Shown here one piece after another: positions 1-8,989 of a stretch of 64,000 nucleotides of DNA. Under the pieces are notes generated by a model. The model worked only from the letters and a program-made list of their open reading frames with translations. It had not been told where the DNA came from and searched no databases. Origin of the DNA: Stenotrophomonas bentonitica. GTDB taxonomy: Bacteria > Pseudomonadota > Gammaproteobacteria > Xanthomonadales > Xanthomonadaceae. Every line of letters begins with the position of its first letter. Within the stretch, counting starts at the first letter, position 1. The stretch spans positions 336,666-400,665 of the forward strand of contig NZ_PKQP01000004.1 of assembly GCF_002887735.1 (NCBI RefSeq), written 5' to 3'. Made by a program: the position numbers and the translations under genes.

Positions 1-529
1 AGGAGCGTGCCCGTGGGCGTGCCCTGGCATCGGCGGAGTCGGCCACGGCGGGGGCGGCTTCCCATGACACCCGCCCCGCCTCGCGGAACACGGCCACGCC
101 GATCACGCCAATGTTGGCCGGGCGTCCGGTGCGGCCGGCGTAGCTGCGGTCCGGATCGGTGAACACGAACTGGGCGACCTCGTCGGCGGATTTGCGCCAG
201 CCATGGATGTCGGTGGTCTGCCACGGGTTGAGCACGTAGCCGGTCTGGTGGGGCGCGGCCACCTCGCCGCTGATGGCATTCAGGCCATCGACCGAGAGCA
301 CCACCAGCACGCGCTCGGCGCTGCCGTTGCGCAGGCGCACGCTGTAACGGTGGCCCTGCTGGCCCGCGATCCAGCGCTGGCCGTCCTGGCGGTACTGGGT
401 CAGGGCCTGGCCGCTGTCGCGGTCGATCACCGTCAGGTGGACCGGCCCGGTGTCGTAACGAAGTGGCAGCGCCGGCTTGAACCCGCACAGGGCCAGCACG
501 GCAAGCAGGGGCAGGATCAAACGTTTCAT
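1..529 (-). CDS. Exported protein of unknown function (3' end outside window)
   Basis: Reading leftwards from ATG at 529, an open frame runs to the window edge, so the C-terminus is missing. The product starts MKRLILPLLAVLALCGF, a short signal-peptide-like hydrophobic segment, followed by a soluble domain of about 150 residues rich in beta-type sequence (YDTGPVHLTVIDRDSG, then YAGRTGRPANIGVIGVAVF). I recognise no catalytic motif and assign no function. It lies divergent from trpS with about 107 bp between the two starts, so both promoters must sit in 530-636. The reading is supported by the leader and by GC-rich third positions. It is probably periplasmic. Confidence 0.7.
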   Translation of the reverse strand, partial: MKRLILPLLAVLALCGFKPALPLRYDTGPVHLTVIDRDSGQALTQYRQDGQRWIAGQQGHRYSVRLRNGSAERVLVVLSVDGLNAISGEVAAPHQTGYVLNPWQTTDIHGWRKSADEVAQFVFTDPDRSYAGRTGRPANIGVIGVAVFREAGRVSWEAAPAVADSADARARPRARS

Positions 530-636
530 GGCAGGGCTCCGCAGGGCAGGTGCACGATCAAACGCACGGGCCGGGCCAACGGGGTCGAGCGCGGGCAGGT
601 AAACTGGGGCGGTTCATCTGTCCGCATTGATTCCCC

Positions 637-1926
637 ATGACTACCCGCGTCCTTACCGGCATCACCCCCTCCGGCACGCCCCACCTGGGCAACTACGTCG
701 GCGCCATCCGTCCGGCGATCACCGCCAGCCAGGCCTCGGAAATCGAGAGCTTCTTCTTCCTGGCCGACCTGCACAGCCTGATCAAGGCGCAGGAGCCCGA
801 GCGCACCCAGCGCTCCACGCTGGAGATCGCGGCAAGCTGGCTGGCGTGCGGGCTGGATCCGGACAAGGTGTGGTTCTACCGGCAGAGCGACATCCCGGAA
901 ACCACCGAGCTGATGTGGTTCCTGACCGTGATCGCCAGCAAGGGCATCCTCAACCGCGCGCATGCCTACAAGGCCGCCGTGGACAAGAACCGCGAAGAGC
1001 AGCTCGACGACGATGCCGGGGTCAGCGCGGGGCTGTTCATGTACCCGGTACTGATGGCCGCCGACATCCTGATCTTCAAGGCCAACCGCGTGCCGGTCGG
1101 CCGCGACCAGATCCAGCACATCGAGATGGCGCGCGATTTCGCGCAGCGCTTCAACCACGTCTACGGCCAGGAGTTCTTCCCGCTGCCGGAGGTGGTGATC
1201 GATGAGCAGGTCGCTACGCTGGCGGGCCTGGACGGCCGCAAGATGAGCAAGAGTTACCACAACACCATTCCGCTGTTCGCCCCGCGCGCGGAGTTGAAGA
1301 AGCTGGTGTTCTCGATCCTCACCGATTCGCGCGCGCCGGGTGAGCCCAAGAGCACCGAAGGCTCGGCGTTGTTCCAGATGTACCAGGCCTTCGCCACCCC
1401 GGAGCAGACCGCTGCGTTCGCGCAGGCCTTCGCCGAGGGCATCAGCTGGGGCGATGCCAAGCAGCAGCTGTTCGAGCGGATCGACAGCGAGATCACCCCG
1501 CTGCGCGAACGCTATGACGCCCTGATGGCCGAGCCGGAGAAGATCGAGGCGCTGCTGCGCCGTCGTGGCCAGCAGCTGCGCGAGCAGTTCGCCGTGCCGC
1601 TGCTGAAGGAGCTGCGCCATGCGGTTGGCCTGCGCGATCTGTCCACCGCCGGTGATGTACCCAGTGAGGAAAGCGGCGCTGCGCGCGCGGCACCGCCGCT
1701 GTTCAAGCAGTACCGCGAAAAGGACGGCCGCTTCTACTTCAAGCTGCAGGCCGGTGACGGCACGCTGCTGATCCAGAGCGAGGGCTTTGATTCGCCGCGC
1801 GACGCCGGCCAGCTGATCGGCGTGCTCAAGCAGACCGAGCATAGTGACGGGCTGCAGAGCGAATTGTTCAAGGTCGAGGCGGAGGTGGATGTCGTGCTTG
1901 CCGCACTGCAGGCACTGCGCGAGTAA
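637..1926 (+). CDS. trpS: Tryptophan--tRNA ligase
   Basis: Class I aminoacyl-tRNA synthetase that charges tRNA-Trp with tryptophan using ATP, in the cytoplasm. The N-terminus shows TGITPSGTPHLGNYVGAIRP, where PHLGN is the HIGH-type ATP signature, and the KMSKS loop is exact in GRKMSKSYHN near residue 205. At 429 residues it is longer than the roughly 330-residue E. coli enzyme. The extra C-terminal part (about residues 330-429, after AVGLRDL) matches the longer TrpRS form I associate with xanthomonads. ATG at 637 has no obvious Shine-Dalgarno sequence. A GTAG repeat follows the stop. Confidence 0.97.
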   Translation: MTTRVLTGITPSGTPHLGNYVGAIRPAITASQASEIESFFFLADLHSLIKAQEPERTQRSTLEIAASWLACGLDPDKVWFYRQSDIPETTELMWFLTVIASKGILNRAHAYKAAVDKNREEQLDDDAGVSAGLFMYPVLMAADILIFKANRVPVGRDQIQHIEMARDFAQRFNHVYGQEFFPLPEVVIDEQVATLAGLDGRKMSKSYHNTIPLFAPRAELKKLVFSILTDSRAPGEPKSTEGSALFQMYQAFATPEQTAAFAQAFAEGISWGDAKQQLFERIDSEITPLRERYDALMAEPEKIEALLRRRGQQLREQFAVPLLKELRHAVGLRDLSTAGDVPSEESGAARAAPPLFKQYREKDGRFYFKLQAGDGTLLIQSEGFDSPRDAGQLIGVLKQTEHSDGLQSELFKVEAEVDVVLAALQALRE

Positions 1927-1966
1927 CGCCGCCTGCTGGCCAACACCCAGCCACCCGCAGCACCAC

Positions 1967-1989
1967 GTAGTGCCGGCCGCTGGCCGGCA
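1967..1989. repeat. GTAG-type palindromic repeat (SMAG-like)
   Basis: GTAG followed by TGCCGGCCGC and TGGCCGGCA forms a short GC-rich hairpin in the gap after trpS. The same core recurs at 19157-19230. A looser relative (GTCGGCCGTTGGCCGG) lies just downstream near 2018. Such GTAG-headed imperfect palindromes are a known intergenic repeat class of Stenotrophomonas. Confidence 0.7.
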
Positions 1990-2095
1990 ACCAGGCGACC
2001 GCGCCATCACACAGGCGTCGGCCGTTGGCCGGTGCCACCGCTATGGCATGATGCCCCTGCACGCCGCGGGGCGTGATCCTGCACGGGAGACTGCG

Positions 2096-2425
2096 ATGGC
2101 CTGGTTGTCGTTGTTGTTGTTCCTGCCCTGGTTCGTGCTGCTGGGCACGCTGTACTGGCTGTTCCCCCGCCAGCCGCGTGGCACCGCGCGCCGCGTGTTC
2201 GACGGCGCCGCGCTGGTGCTGGCCTTCGTGCTGAGCATCCTGGCGATGCTGTGGGGCCACCATATCGGCGTGGTCCAGAACGATGCCGGTCCAATCTGGC
2301 GGCAGGTACTGGCCGTGCTCTATGCCTACGGTGCCTTCCTGGCGGTGATGGTGGCCGCGGTGCTGCTGCGCGGGCCATTGCTGAGCGCGACTGCGACCAA
2401 AGCCGCATCGAAGCCGCTGCACTGA
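2096..2425 (+). CDS. Small inner-membrane protein of unknown function
   Basis: A 109-residue protein starting at ATG 2096 behind a GGGAGA ribosome-binding site. It has three hydrophobic segments: WLSLLLFLPWFVLLGTLYWLF at the N-terminus, a middle one around GAALVLAFVLSILAMLWG, and a last one around VLYAYGAFLAVMVAAVLL. A short polar tail follows. I recognise no family motif. It sits between trpS and an MBL-fold hydrolase, all on the plus strand, with 40 nt to the next start, so co-transcription with the hydrolase is possible. The reading could start further upstream, but the Shine-Dalgarno supports this ATG. Confidence 0.75.
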   Translation: MAWLSLLLFLPWFVLLGTLYWLFPRQPRGTARRVFDGAALVLAFVLSILAMLWGHHIGVVQNDAGPIWRQVLAVLYAYGAFLAVMVAAVLLRGPLLSATATKAASKPLH

Positions 2426-2465
2426 TCGACGTAAGATGGGGGCGTTTCGTGCCAGGGATGCGTTG

Positions 2466-3398
2466 ATGCACTCCGACCCCAGCATTCATACGATCGACAC
2501 CGCGTTCCAGCGGGATGATTTCGATGCCGCCTACCTGATCGTCGAGAACGGCCGGGCAGCGTTCATCGATTGCGGCACCGGCCTGGCCGTGCCGGCGATG
2601 CTCGCCGCGTTGAGGCGCGCCGGCTGCACGCCCGAGCAGGTCGACTGGCTGATCCTGACCCATGTGCATCTCGACCACGCCGGCGGTGCCGGCCTGCTGA
2701 TGCAGCAGCTGCCCAACGCCACCCTGGTGGTGCATCCGCGTGGTGCGCCGCATATGGTCGACCCGACCCGCCTGATCGCCGGGGCCACCGAGGTCTACGG
2801 TGAAGCGGAGATCGCGCGCAGCTATGGGCCGATCCTGGCCGTTGCCGCTGACCGGGTGGTGATCGCCGAAGATGGCCACACCGTGGATCTGGCCGGGCGC
2901 ACGCTGCTGTGCGTGGATACGCCGGGGCACGCCCGCCATCACCTGTGTGTGTGGGATGCGCGCAGCCGCAGCTGGTTCACCGGCGACACCTTCGGGCTGT
3001 CCTACCGCGAGCTGGACAGCGCGCAGGGCGCCTTCATCGTGCCCACCTCCTCACCGGTGCAGTTCGATCCGGAGCCGCTGAAGCAGTCGATCGCAAAGAT
3101 GCTGGCCTACGATCCGCAGGCCATGTACCTGACCCATTACGGGCGCGTGGCACCCCCGCGGAAACTGGCTGACGATCTCGTCGAACAGATCGATGCCATG
3201 GTCGAGATCGGTCGCCAATGCGATGGTCGGCCGGATCGGCATCGCTGCCTGGTCGCGGCGTTGACCGCGCTGTACCTGGAACGCGCGCAGGCGCATGGCT
3301 GCCCGCTGGATGATGAAGCGGTGGCCCGGGTGCTGGCGATGGATATCGAACTCAACGCCCAGGGCCTGGCGTGCTGGCTGGATCGCGGCCGCCGCTAG
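2466..3398 (+). CDS. MBL-fold metallo-hydrolase
   Basis: Metallo-beta-lactamase superfamily hydrolase, about 310 residues. The metal-binding signature HxHxDH is present in LILTHVHLDHAGGAG. A later His is in CVDTPGHARHHLCVWD, the bridging Asp in WFTGDTFG, and the final His in YLTHYGRV. This set is sufficient for a dinuclear metal centre. The layout resembles stand-alone glyoxalase-II-like hydrolases, and the substrate is unknown. The start at 2466 (MHSDPSIHTIDT) is preferred over an upstream ATG at 2436, because homologous MBL proteins begin close to the first beta strand. No signal peptide is seen, so it is cytoplasmic. Confidence 0.88.
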   Translation: MHSDPSIHTIDTAFQRDDFDAAYLIVENGRAAFIDCGTGLAVPAMLAALRRAGCTPEQVDWLILTHVHLDHAGGAGLLMQQLPNATLVVHPRGAPHMVDPTRLIAGATEVYGEAEIARSYGPILAVAADRVVIAEDGHTVDLAGRTLLCVDTPGHARHHLCVWDARSRSWFTGDTFGLSYRELDSAQGAFIVPTSSPVQFDPEPLKQSIAKMLAYDPQAMYLTHYGRVAPPRKLADDLVEQIDAMVEIGRQCDGRPDRHRCLVAALTALYLERAQAHGCPLDDEAVARVLAMDIELNAQGLACWLDRGRR

Positions 3399-3460
3399 TG
3401 CACGGTCACGGGGGTGTCACGTTACACTCCGGTGTCCTGTTTTCCGTCCTGGTGTCTGCC

Positions 3461-5122
3461 GTGAATCCGATGCGCATGCTGCTGCTGTCGTCCTGCCTGT
3501 TCGTGGGCGGCCTGGCCCACGCCGCCAATGACCTGCCCGGCGGCGGCATCGATCCGGAGGCACTGTCGCGACATGTGCGGATCCTGGCCTCGGACGAGTT
3601 CGAGGGCCGCGCCCCGGCCACGCCCGGTGAAGAGCGCACCGTCCAGTACCTGATCGAAGAGTTCAAGAAGTACGGCCTGCAGCCCGGCGGCGTGGATGGC
3701 GGCTGGGTGCAGCCGGTGCCGATGGTGCGTGCGCAGGTCGATGGCCCGGTGCGTGCGCAGCTGCGCCAGAAGGGCAAGCAGCGCGCCCTGGTCAATAGCG
3801 AGGACGTGACCCTGCAGAGCCTGCGGCCGCAGGATGCGGTGGCGATCAAGAACGCCCCGCTGGTGTTCGTCGGCTACGGCATCGATGCCCCCGAGCGCCA
3901 CTGGAACGATTACAAGGACGTCGACCTGCACGGCAAGATCGCCGTGGTGCTGATCAACGACGCCGATTTCGAGGCCGACCAGCCGGGCGCATTCGATGGC
4001 AAGGCCGTGACCTACTACGGCCGCTGGACCTACAAGTTCGAAGAAGCCGCGCGCCGCGGTGCGCAGGGCGTGCTGATCGTGCACGAGACCGCACCCGCCG
4101 CGTATGGCTGGGCCACGGTGAGGAGCTCGGGCACCTCGCCGCTGTTTGATATCGAACGCACCCGCGAGCAGGCCCTGGCCCAGCACGTGCCGGTACGCGG
4201 CTGGATGCAGCGCAGCCTGGCCGAGCAGCTGTTCCGCGATGCGGGCCTGGATTTCGAGGCCGAGAAGCGCCGTGCCATGACCCCGGCCTTCAAGCCGGTG
4301 GCCTTGGGCGATGCGCAGCTCTCGGTGGACTTCAAGCTCAAGCGCGAGCAGGTGATCACGCGCAACGTGGTGGCCAAGCTGCCGGGCGGCGCGCATGCCG
4401 ATGAAGCGGTGATCTTCTCCGCGCATTGGGATGCTTTCGGTATCGGCCAGCCCGATGCCAAGGGCGACCGCATCCGTCGCGGTGCGATCGACAACGCCAC
4501 CGGCGTGGCCACCGTGCTGGAGCTGGGCCGCGTCTTCGCTGCCGGCCCGCAGCCGCAGCGCACGCTGTACTTCGTGGCGCTGACCGCCGAAGAGAAGGGC
4601 CTGCTCGGGGCCAGCTACTACGCCGCGCACCCGCTCGCCCCGCTGGACAAGACCGCCGCCGTGTTGAACATCGAGATGTTCAGCCCGGATGGCCCGACCC
4701 GCGACATCGCCTCGTGGGGCAAGGGCCGGGTCTCGCTGGAAGGGGATCTGGAGCGCGTGGCCAAGGCACGTGGCCGCACCTATTCGCCCGATCCGAATCT
4801 GGAAGCAGGCTTCTTCTACCGCGCCGACCACTTCGCCTTCGCTCGCCTTGGCGTGCCAGCGATCACCATCGGCCCGGGGCTGGACATGCGTGAGGGCGGG
4901 ATCGAGAAGGGCCGTGAACTGCGCGATGCGTACTTCGCCGCCTGCTACCACCAGGCCTGCGATGCGTGGACCCCAAGCTGGGACCCGAGTGGTCATGCCG
5001 CCGACACCCTGCTGGTCTACGACCTGGGCGCGGAACTGGCCAACAGCCGTCGCTGGCCGCAGTGGGAAGAAGGGTCCGAATTCCGCGCCGAGCGCGAGAA
5101 GAGCGAATCGGCGCGCCGCTGA
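3461..5122 (+). CDS. M28 family zinc metallopeptidase (secreted)
   Basis: Exported aminopeptidase-like zinc peptidase of about 553 residues. The leader MRMLLLSSCLFVGGLAHA is a clear signal peptide. A PA-like insert follows (FVGYGIDAPERHWNDYKDVDL). The M28 metal ligands are readable in order: His in FSAHWDAFG, the bridging Asp in RRGAIDNATGVATV, catalytic Glu-Glu in LTAEEKGLLG, an acidic residue in LNIEMF, and the last His in YRADHFAFARLGVPAI. It likely trims peptides in the periplasm or outside the cell. The start could be GTG 3461 or ATG 3470; both give a full leader and neither has a strong ribosome-binding site. Confidence 0.93.
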   Translation: MNPMRMLLLSSCLFVGGLAHAANDLPGGGIDPEALSRHVRILASDEFEGRAPATPGEERTVQYLIEEFKKYGLQPGGVDGGWVQPVPMVRAQVDGPVRAQLRQKGKQRALVNSEDVTLQSLRPQDAVAIKNAPLVFVGYGIDAPERHWNDYKDVDLHGKIAVVLINDADFEADQPGAFDGKAVTYYGRWTYKFEEAARRGAQGVLIVHETAPAAYGWATVRSSGTSPLFDIERTREQALAQHVPVRGWMQRSLAEQLFRDAGLDFEAEKRRAMTPAFKPVALGDAQLSVDFKLKREQVITRNVVAKLPGGAHADEAVIFSAHWDAFGIGQPDAKGDRIRRGAIDNATGVATVLELGRVFAAGPQPQRTLYFVALTAEEKGLLGASYYAAHPLAPLDKTAAVLNIEMFSPDGPTRDIASWGKGRVSLEGDLERVAKARGRTYSPDPNLEAGFFYRADHFAFARLGVPAITIGPGLDMREGGIEKGRELRDAYFAACYHQACDAWTPSWDPSGHAADTLLVYDLGAELANSRRWPQWEEGSEFRAEREKSESARR

Positions 5123-5235
5123 AGCGTACCGCAGGCGGCGCTCAGCGCCGCCGCAGCAGGCGCCACGCGCCCCCGCCACTGGCCGCGAGCGCGGCCAGGC
5201 AACAGGCCATCATCGCGCCGAACGGTTGACCCATG

Positions 5236-5267
5236 GCAACGCAGCGCCCGTCAGGGCGCTGCGTTGC
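5236..5267. terminator. Perfect 14-bp inverted repeat between convergent genes
   Basis: The arms 5236-5249 and 5254-5267 are exact reverse complements around a GTCA loop. They lie between the M28 peptidase (plus) and the MFS symporter (minus), which converge. A second GC stem (GGCGGCGCT/AGCGCCGCC) lies near 5134-5152. Neither is followed by a T-run, so a bidirectional terminator or mRNA-end stabiliser is plausible rather than certain. I see no gene I would defend in 5123-5361. Confidence 0.5.
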
Positions 5268-5361
5268 GTAAGAGGACGTGCTGGCCTGGGCGAACGCCGC
5301 CGGTACCCGCATTGCCAGCATCCACCCGCCCAGCGTGATCGCGGGGCGGGTGGTGCGGCCG

Positions 5362-6696
5362 TTACTTCCGGGTGCCATCGAGCCAGTTCGGGCCCTTGTT
5401 GGTCAGGAAGAACATGTAGACCACCAGAGACACCGCGATGATCGCCGTGACATACACCGCGAACATGCCGACCTGGCCGGTCTTCAGCGCGCCCTGGTAC
5501 AGCAGCGGCGCGGTACCGCCGAACAGCGAGTTGGCCATCGCGTAGCCAAAGCCCACGCCCAGCGCGCGCACATGGGTCGGGAACAGTTCGGCTTTGACCA
5601 CCGCATTGATCGAGGTGTAGCCGGTCAGGATCACGAAGCCGATGCCCAGCACCAGGAAGGCCATGAACGGATCGTGCTGGTTGGGCAATTCGGTGATCAG
5701 GTACCAGCTGTACAGCACGCCACCGATGCCGAAGAACACCAGCAGGCTCTTGCGGCCGACCATGTCCGACAGCCAGCCGCCGATCGGCTGCAGCACCATC
5801 AGGAAGGTCAGCACGCCGAGATTGATCATCGTGCCGGTCATCACGTCATCGCCCGCGAAGGCGCTCTGGATCATCTTCGGCCCGTTGACCGAATAGGTGT
5901 AGAACGCCACGGTGCCGCCGGCGGTGATCAGGAAGCACAGCAGCAGCGGACGCCACTGGTTGACGAACAGTTCGCGCATCGAGCCGGAGGCCTTGGCGCG
6001 GCCATCGCGGGCGGCATCGATGGAATCGGACTGCAGCGATTCGTCCATGCTGCGGCGCAGCCAGAACACCACGATCGCCGCGACACCGCCGATGCCGAAC
6101 GCCACGCGCCAGCCCCAGGCGGAGATTTCCGGCTTGCCCCAGAAGGTCAGCATGCCCAGCAGGGTCAGCTGCGCCAGTACGTGGCCGCCGACGAGGGTGA
6201 CGTAATGGAACGAGGACAGGAAGCCGCGGCGGCCCGGGATGGCGGCTTCGGACATGTAGGTGGCACTGGTGCCGTACTCGCCACCGGTGGCGAAGCCCTG
6301 CAGCAGGCGCGCGAACAGCAGGATCACCGCGGCCCAGATGCCGATCTGCGAGGCGGTCGGGGTGATCGCGATCAGGAACGAACAGGCGGCCATCACCGTG
6401 ACCGACACCGTCAGCGCCAACCGGCGGCCGTAGCGGTCGGCGAAGCGGCCGAAGTACCACGCACCGATCGGGCGCATCAGGAAGGTGGCGGCGAAGATCG
6501 CCCACACGTACATCGTGGAGTTCTTGTCGGCGGCCGAGAAGAACTGGGATTCGAAATAGACGGCAAAGACGGAGTAGACGTAGACGTCATACCACTCGAC
6601 CAGATTACCGGCCGAGCCTTTGAGGGTATTGGAGATGGAGCGCCGCAGGGCGGCCCGTTCGGGGTGTGCCGCAGTGGCGGGGACGGAAGTGCTCAT
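5362..6696 (-). CDS. kgtP: MFS dicarboxylate/alpha-ketoglutarate:H+ symporter, KgtP-like
   Basis: Twelve-helix major facilitator protein of 444 residues, metabolite:H+ symporter type. Stretches closely match E. coli KgtP as I know it: GSAGNLVEWYDVYVYS at the first helix, FLMRPIGAWYFGRFADRYGRR between helices 2 and 3 (the MFS signature), then GGEYGTSATYMSEAAIPGRRGF and SFHYVTLVGGHVLAQL. The likely role is proton-coupled uptake of 2-oxoglutarate or a related organic acid across the inner membrane. The start ATG at 6696 (MSTSVPATAAH) is chosen because the upstream extension shows no family similarity. It is divergent from yedA with a 177-bp gap. Confidence 0.9.
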   Translation of the reverse strand: MSTSVPATAAHPERAALRRSISNTLKGSAGNLVEWYDVYVYSVFAVYFESQFFSAADKNSTMYVWAIFAATFLMRPIGAWYFGRFADRYGRRLALTVSVTVMAACSFLIAITPTASQIGIWAAVILLFARLLQGFATGGEYGTSATYMSEAAIPGRRGFLSSFHYVTLVGGHVLAQLTLLGMLTFWGKPEISAWGWRVAFGIGGVAAIVVFWLRRSMDESLQSDSIDAARDGRAKASGSMRELFVNQWRPLLLCFLITAGGTVAFYTYSVNGPKMIQSAFAGDDVMTGTMINLGVLTFLMVLQPIGGWLSDMVGRKSLLVFFGIGGVLYSWYLITELPNQHDPFMAFLVLGIGFVILTGYTSINAVVKAELFPTHVRALGVGFGYAMANSLFGGTAPLLYQGALKTGQVGMFAVYVTAIIAVSLVVYMFFLTNKGPNWLDGTRK

Positions 6697-6873
6697 GCAG
6701 GGTAGGGGTCCTGGCTGGGAAGCGTTGATTACTCTTGTTACCTTACCGCACGTCAAAAACGGGTGCGTGTCAGGCATCACGGTGCGGCCGGATGAAATCA
6801 GCGTGCCAGCACAAAGCGTGCCGCGCCATCGGCAACGGCCTAGAATTCGTGTTCCCCCGCACCGTGGTGGCCC

Positions 6874-7776
6874 ATGGCCGTCCTACCCCCCTCTCCGTCG
6901 GCCGCTCCCCGCAGCGGCCTGGTCGTCCTGGCGCTGCTGCTGGTGTACGTGGTCTGGGGGTCCACCTATCTGGGGATCCGGCTGGCGCTGGAGGGCGGCG
7001 CACTGCCGCTGACGATGGTCTCCGGCGGCCGCTTCATCATCGCCGGTTCGCTGATGTATGCCGTGTTGCGCTGGCGTGGCTCGCCCGCGCCGACCCGGCG
7101 CCAGTGGCGGAACCTGGCGATCATGGGCCTGACCATGCTGGTCCTGGGCAACGGCATGGTGGTGCTGGCCGAGCGCACGGTCTCCTCGGGCCTGGCGGCG
7201 ACCGCCGTGGCCTCGGTGCCGCTGTGGATGGCCCTGTTCGGCGCGATGCGTGGGCAGAACGCCAGCCGCGGCGAGTGGCTGGGCATCGCGATCGGCTTCC
7301 TCGGCGTGGTCTGGCTCAACGCCGGCAGCAGCCTGACCGCCTCCCCGCAGGGCCTGATCCTGCTGCTGATCGCCCCGATCGGCTGGGCCTTCGGCTCGAT
7401 CTGGGCACGCGGCCTGGACCTGCCCAGCCCATTCATGACCGCGGCCGGGCAGATGCTCTGCGGCGGCGCGATGCTGATCGTGCTCGGCCTGCTCAGCGGC
7501 GAACGCCCGACCACCTGGCCCAGCCTGCATGGGCTGCTGGCGGTGGCCTACCTGTGCATGTTCGGCTCGATCGTCGCCTTCACCGCCTACGTGTGGCTGC
7601 TGCACAACGTGCGCCCGGCACTGGTGGCCAGCTATGCCTACGTCAATCCGGTGATCGCGGTGATCCTGGGCGTGATCATCGGCAACGAGCACTTCGGCGG
7701 GCGTGACCTGCTGGCCATGGCAGTGATCCTGGCCGGCGTGGTGGTGCTGACCCTGGCCCGGACGCGCGCGAAGTGA
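6874..7776 (+). CDS. yedA: EamA/DMT-family transporter, YedA-like
   Basis: Ten-helix drug/metabolite transporter of 300 residues with the two tandem EamA domains. The first begins VYVVWGSTYLGIRLALEG and contains RFIIAGSLMYAVLRWRG. The second begins near IAPIGWAFGSIWARG and ends in VNPVIAVILGVIIGNE, the conserved EamA end motif. The sequence resembles E. coli YedA, an inner-membrane permease of uncertain substrate, probably an amino-acid or metabolite exporter. Its stop overlaps the start of the next EamA gene (GTGA), so the two DMT transporters are translationally coupled. Confidence 0.88.
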   Translation: MAVLPPSPSAAPRSGLVVLALLLVYVVWGSTYLGIRLALEGGALPLTMVSGGRFIIAGSLMYAVLRWRGSPAPTRRQWRNLAIMGLTMLVLGNGMVVLAERTVSSGLAATAVASVPLWMALFGAMRGQNASRGEWLGIAIGFLGVVWLNAGSSLTASPQGLILLLIAPIGWAFGSIWARGLDLPSPFMTAAGQMLCGGAMLIVLGLLSGERPTTWPSLHGLLAVAYLCMFGSIVAFTAYVWLLHNVRPALVASYAYVNPVIAVILGVIIGNEHFGGRDLLAMAVILAGVVVLTLARTRAK

Positions 7777-8693
7777 GCCTGCCCGCACCACACAGCCTGC
7801 AGGAGCAGCGCCGCGGCCTGGCGATCACCGCGTTCACCTTCACCCTGTGGGGCCTGGTGCCGGTCTACTGGCACCTGCTCAATGCGGTGCCCTCGCAGCA
7901 GATCATCGCGCACCGCATCATCTGGAGCACGGTGCTGGTGGTGGCCTGGCTGCTGCTGAGCAACGGCCCGGGCTGGTGGAAGGCCATCGCGGCGCAGCCA
8001 CGCGCGCTGCCGACGTTGGCGCTGAGCAGCGTGGCGATCGCGTTCAACTGGGGCCTGTACATCTGGGCGATCAACGCCGGGCATGTGATCGAGACCAGTC
8101 TGGGCTACTTCATCAATCCGCTGGTGAGCGTGGTGCTCGGCGTGGTGGTGCTCAACGAGCGCCTGCGCCGCCTGCAGTGGCTCGCGGTGGGCTGCGCGGC
8201 GCTCGGTGTGGCATGGCTGACCATCGATGCCGGCAGGCCGCCCTGGATCGCCCTGGGGCTGGCCTGTTCGTTCGGCCTGTACGGGTTGCTGCGCAAGATG
8301 ATTTCGGTCGACCCGGTGGCGGGCCTCGGGGTGGAGAGTCTGTATCTGTTCCTGCCGGCGATCGGGTTCGCGCTGTGGAGCGAGAACGGGCACGGCGGGG
8401 CGTTCTTCAGTGGCTGGGGCTGGCGCAATGATGCGCTGTTGATCCTTGGCGGGGCGGTGACGGCGCTGCCGTTGATCGGATTTGCGTACGGGGTGAAGCG
8501 GATTCCGCTGTCGCTGGTCGGAATCCTGCAGTACATCGCGCCGAGTATCGGGTTGTTGTTGGGCGTGTTCTTTTTCCGCGAGCCCTTTGATACGGCCAAG
8601 GCGGTGGGTTTCGCTGCGATCTGGACCGGGTTGCTGCTGTTCATCGGCGACGGTGTTTGGCGGTCGCGGGCGGGTGGTGCGTTGAAGCGCTGA
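7773..8693 (+). CDS. rarD: EamA-family transporter RarD
   Basis: RarD-type permease of 306 residues with ten predicted membrane helices. Diagnostic stretches are QRRGLAITAFTFTLWGLVPVYW near the N-terminus, AHRIIWSTVLV, NWGLYIWAINAGHVIETSLGY and GYFINPLVSVVLGVVVLNERL, and near the C-terminus VGILQYIAPSIGLLLGVFFF. RarD is a conserved inner-membrane protein linked to chloramphenicol sensitivity phenotypes; its true substrate is not settled. It starts at GTG 7773 inside the yedA stop codon, so it is translated as the second gene of a pair. Confidence 0.92.
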   Translation: MSLPAPHSLQEQRRGLAITAFTFTLWGLVPVYWHLLNAVPSQQIIAHRIIWSTVLVVAWLLLSNGPGWWKAIAAQPRALPTLALSSVAIAFNWGLYIWAINAGHVIETSLGYFINPLVSVVLGVVVLNERLRRLQWLAVGCAALGVAWLTIDAGRPPWIALGLACSFGLYGLLRKMISVDPVAGLGVESLYLFLPAIGFALWSENGHGGAFFSGWGWRNDALLILGGAVTALPLIGFAYGVKRIPLSLVGILQYIAPSIGLLLGVFFFREPFDTAKAVGFAAIWTGLLLFIGDGVWRSRAGGALKR

Positions 8694-8802
8694 AGGCTGA
8701 GAAGCCTGAAAGCCTGAAAGCTTGAGCCCTGGTTTGCTGGGCTGCGTGGCCAGGCGGGGTGTGGGTGGGTGCGCGGGACCCGCCGTGAACCCATCCACGG
8801 GG

Positions 8803-8836
8803 GCTCATATGCCGCCATCCATGGCGGCATATGAGC
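8803..8836. repeat. Perfect 16-bp palindrome in a gene-free stretch
   Basis: GCTCATATGCCGCCAT and its exact reverse complement flank only CC. Outer flanks CCCAT and ATGGG could extend pairing. It lies in 8694-9078, which otherwise shows no gene, just direct repetition of short AAGCCTGAA words right after rarD and the tandem repeat described next. The palindrome has no T-run and contains two NdeI-like CATATG cores. It could be a 3'-end mRNA hairpin of rarD or a protein-binding site. Confidence 0.55.
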
Positions 8837-8989
8837 TTACATGGGTGAAGGCGCATTGCTTGCGAGGCACTGCCTCGCATGCGACTGAACGCACAGCCGC
8901 CAGCGGCTGGGCCGGGCCGCGGAGCGGGACTTGCAGCGGGTCCCGACAACCCACCCGTGCCCGCCCAAGCCAGGGCGAGTCCAGCACTG

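Noticed and set aside
526..2010. 494-codon open frame on the minus strand opposite trpS
   Set aside because: It is a shadow in GC-rich DNA. trpS has unmistakable motifs, and the reverse product has Gln/Arg/His-rich nonsense composition.
5142..5378. 78-codon minus-strand frame with a hydrophobic end and Arg-rich terminus, resembling a small membrane protein
   Set aside because: It begins inside the end of the kgtP-like gene, has no ribosome-binding site and runs across two perfect hairpins, which explain the sequence better.
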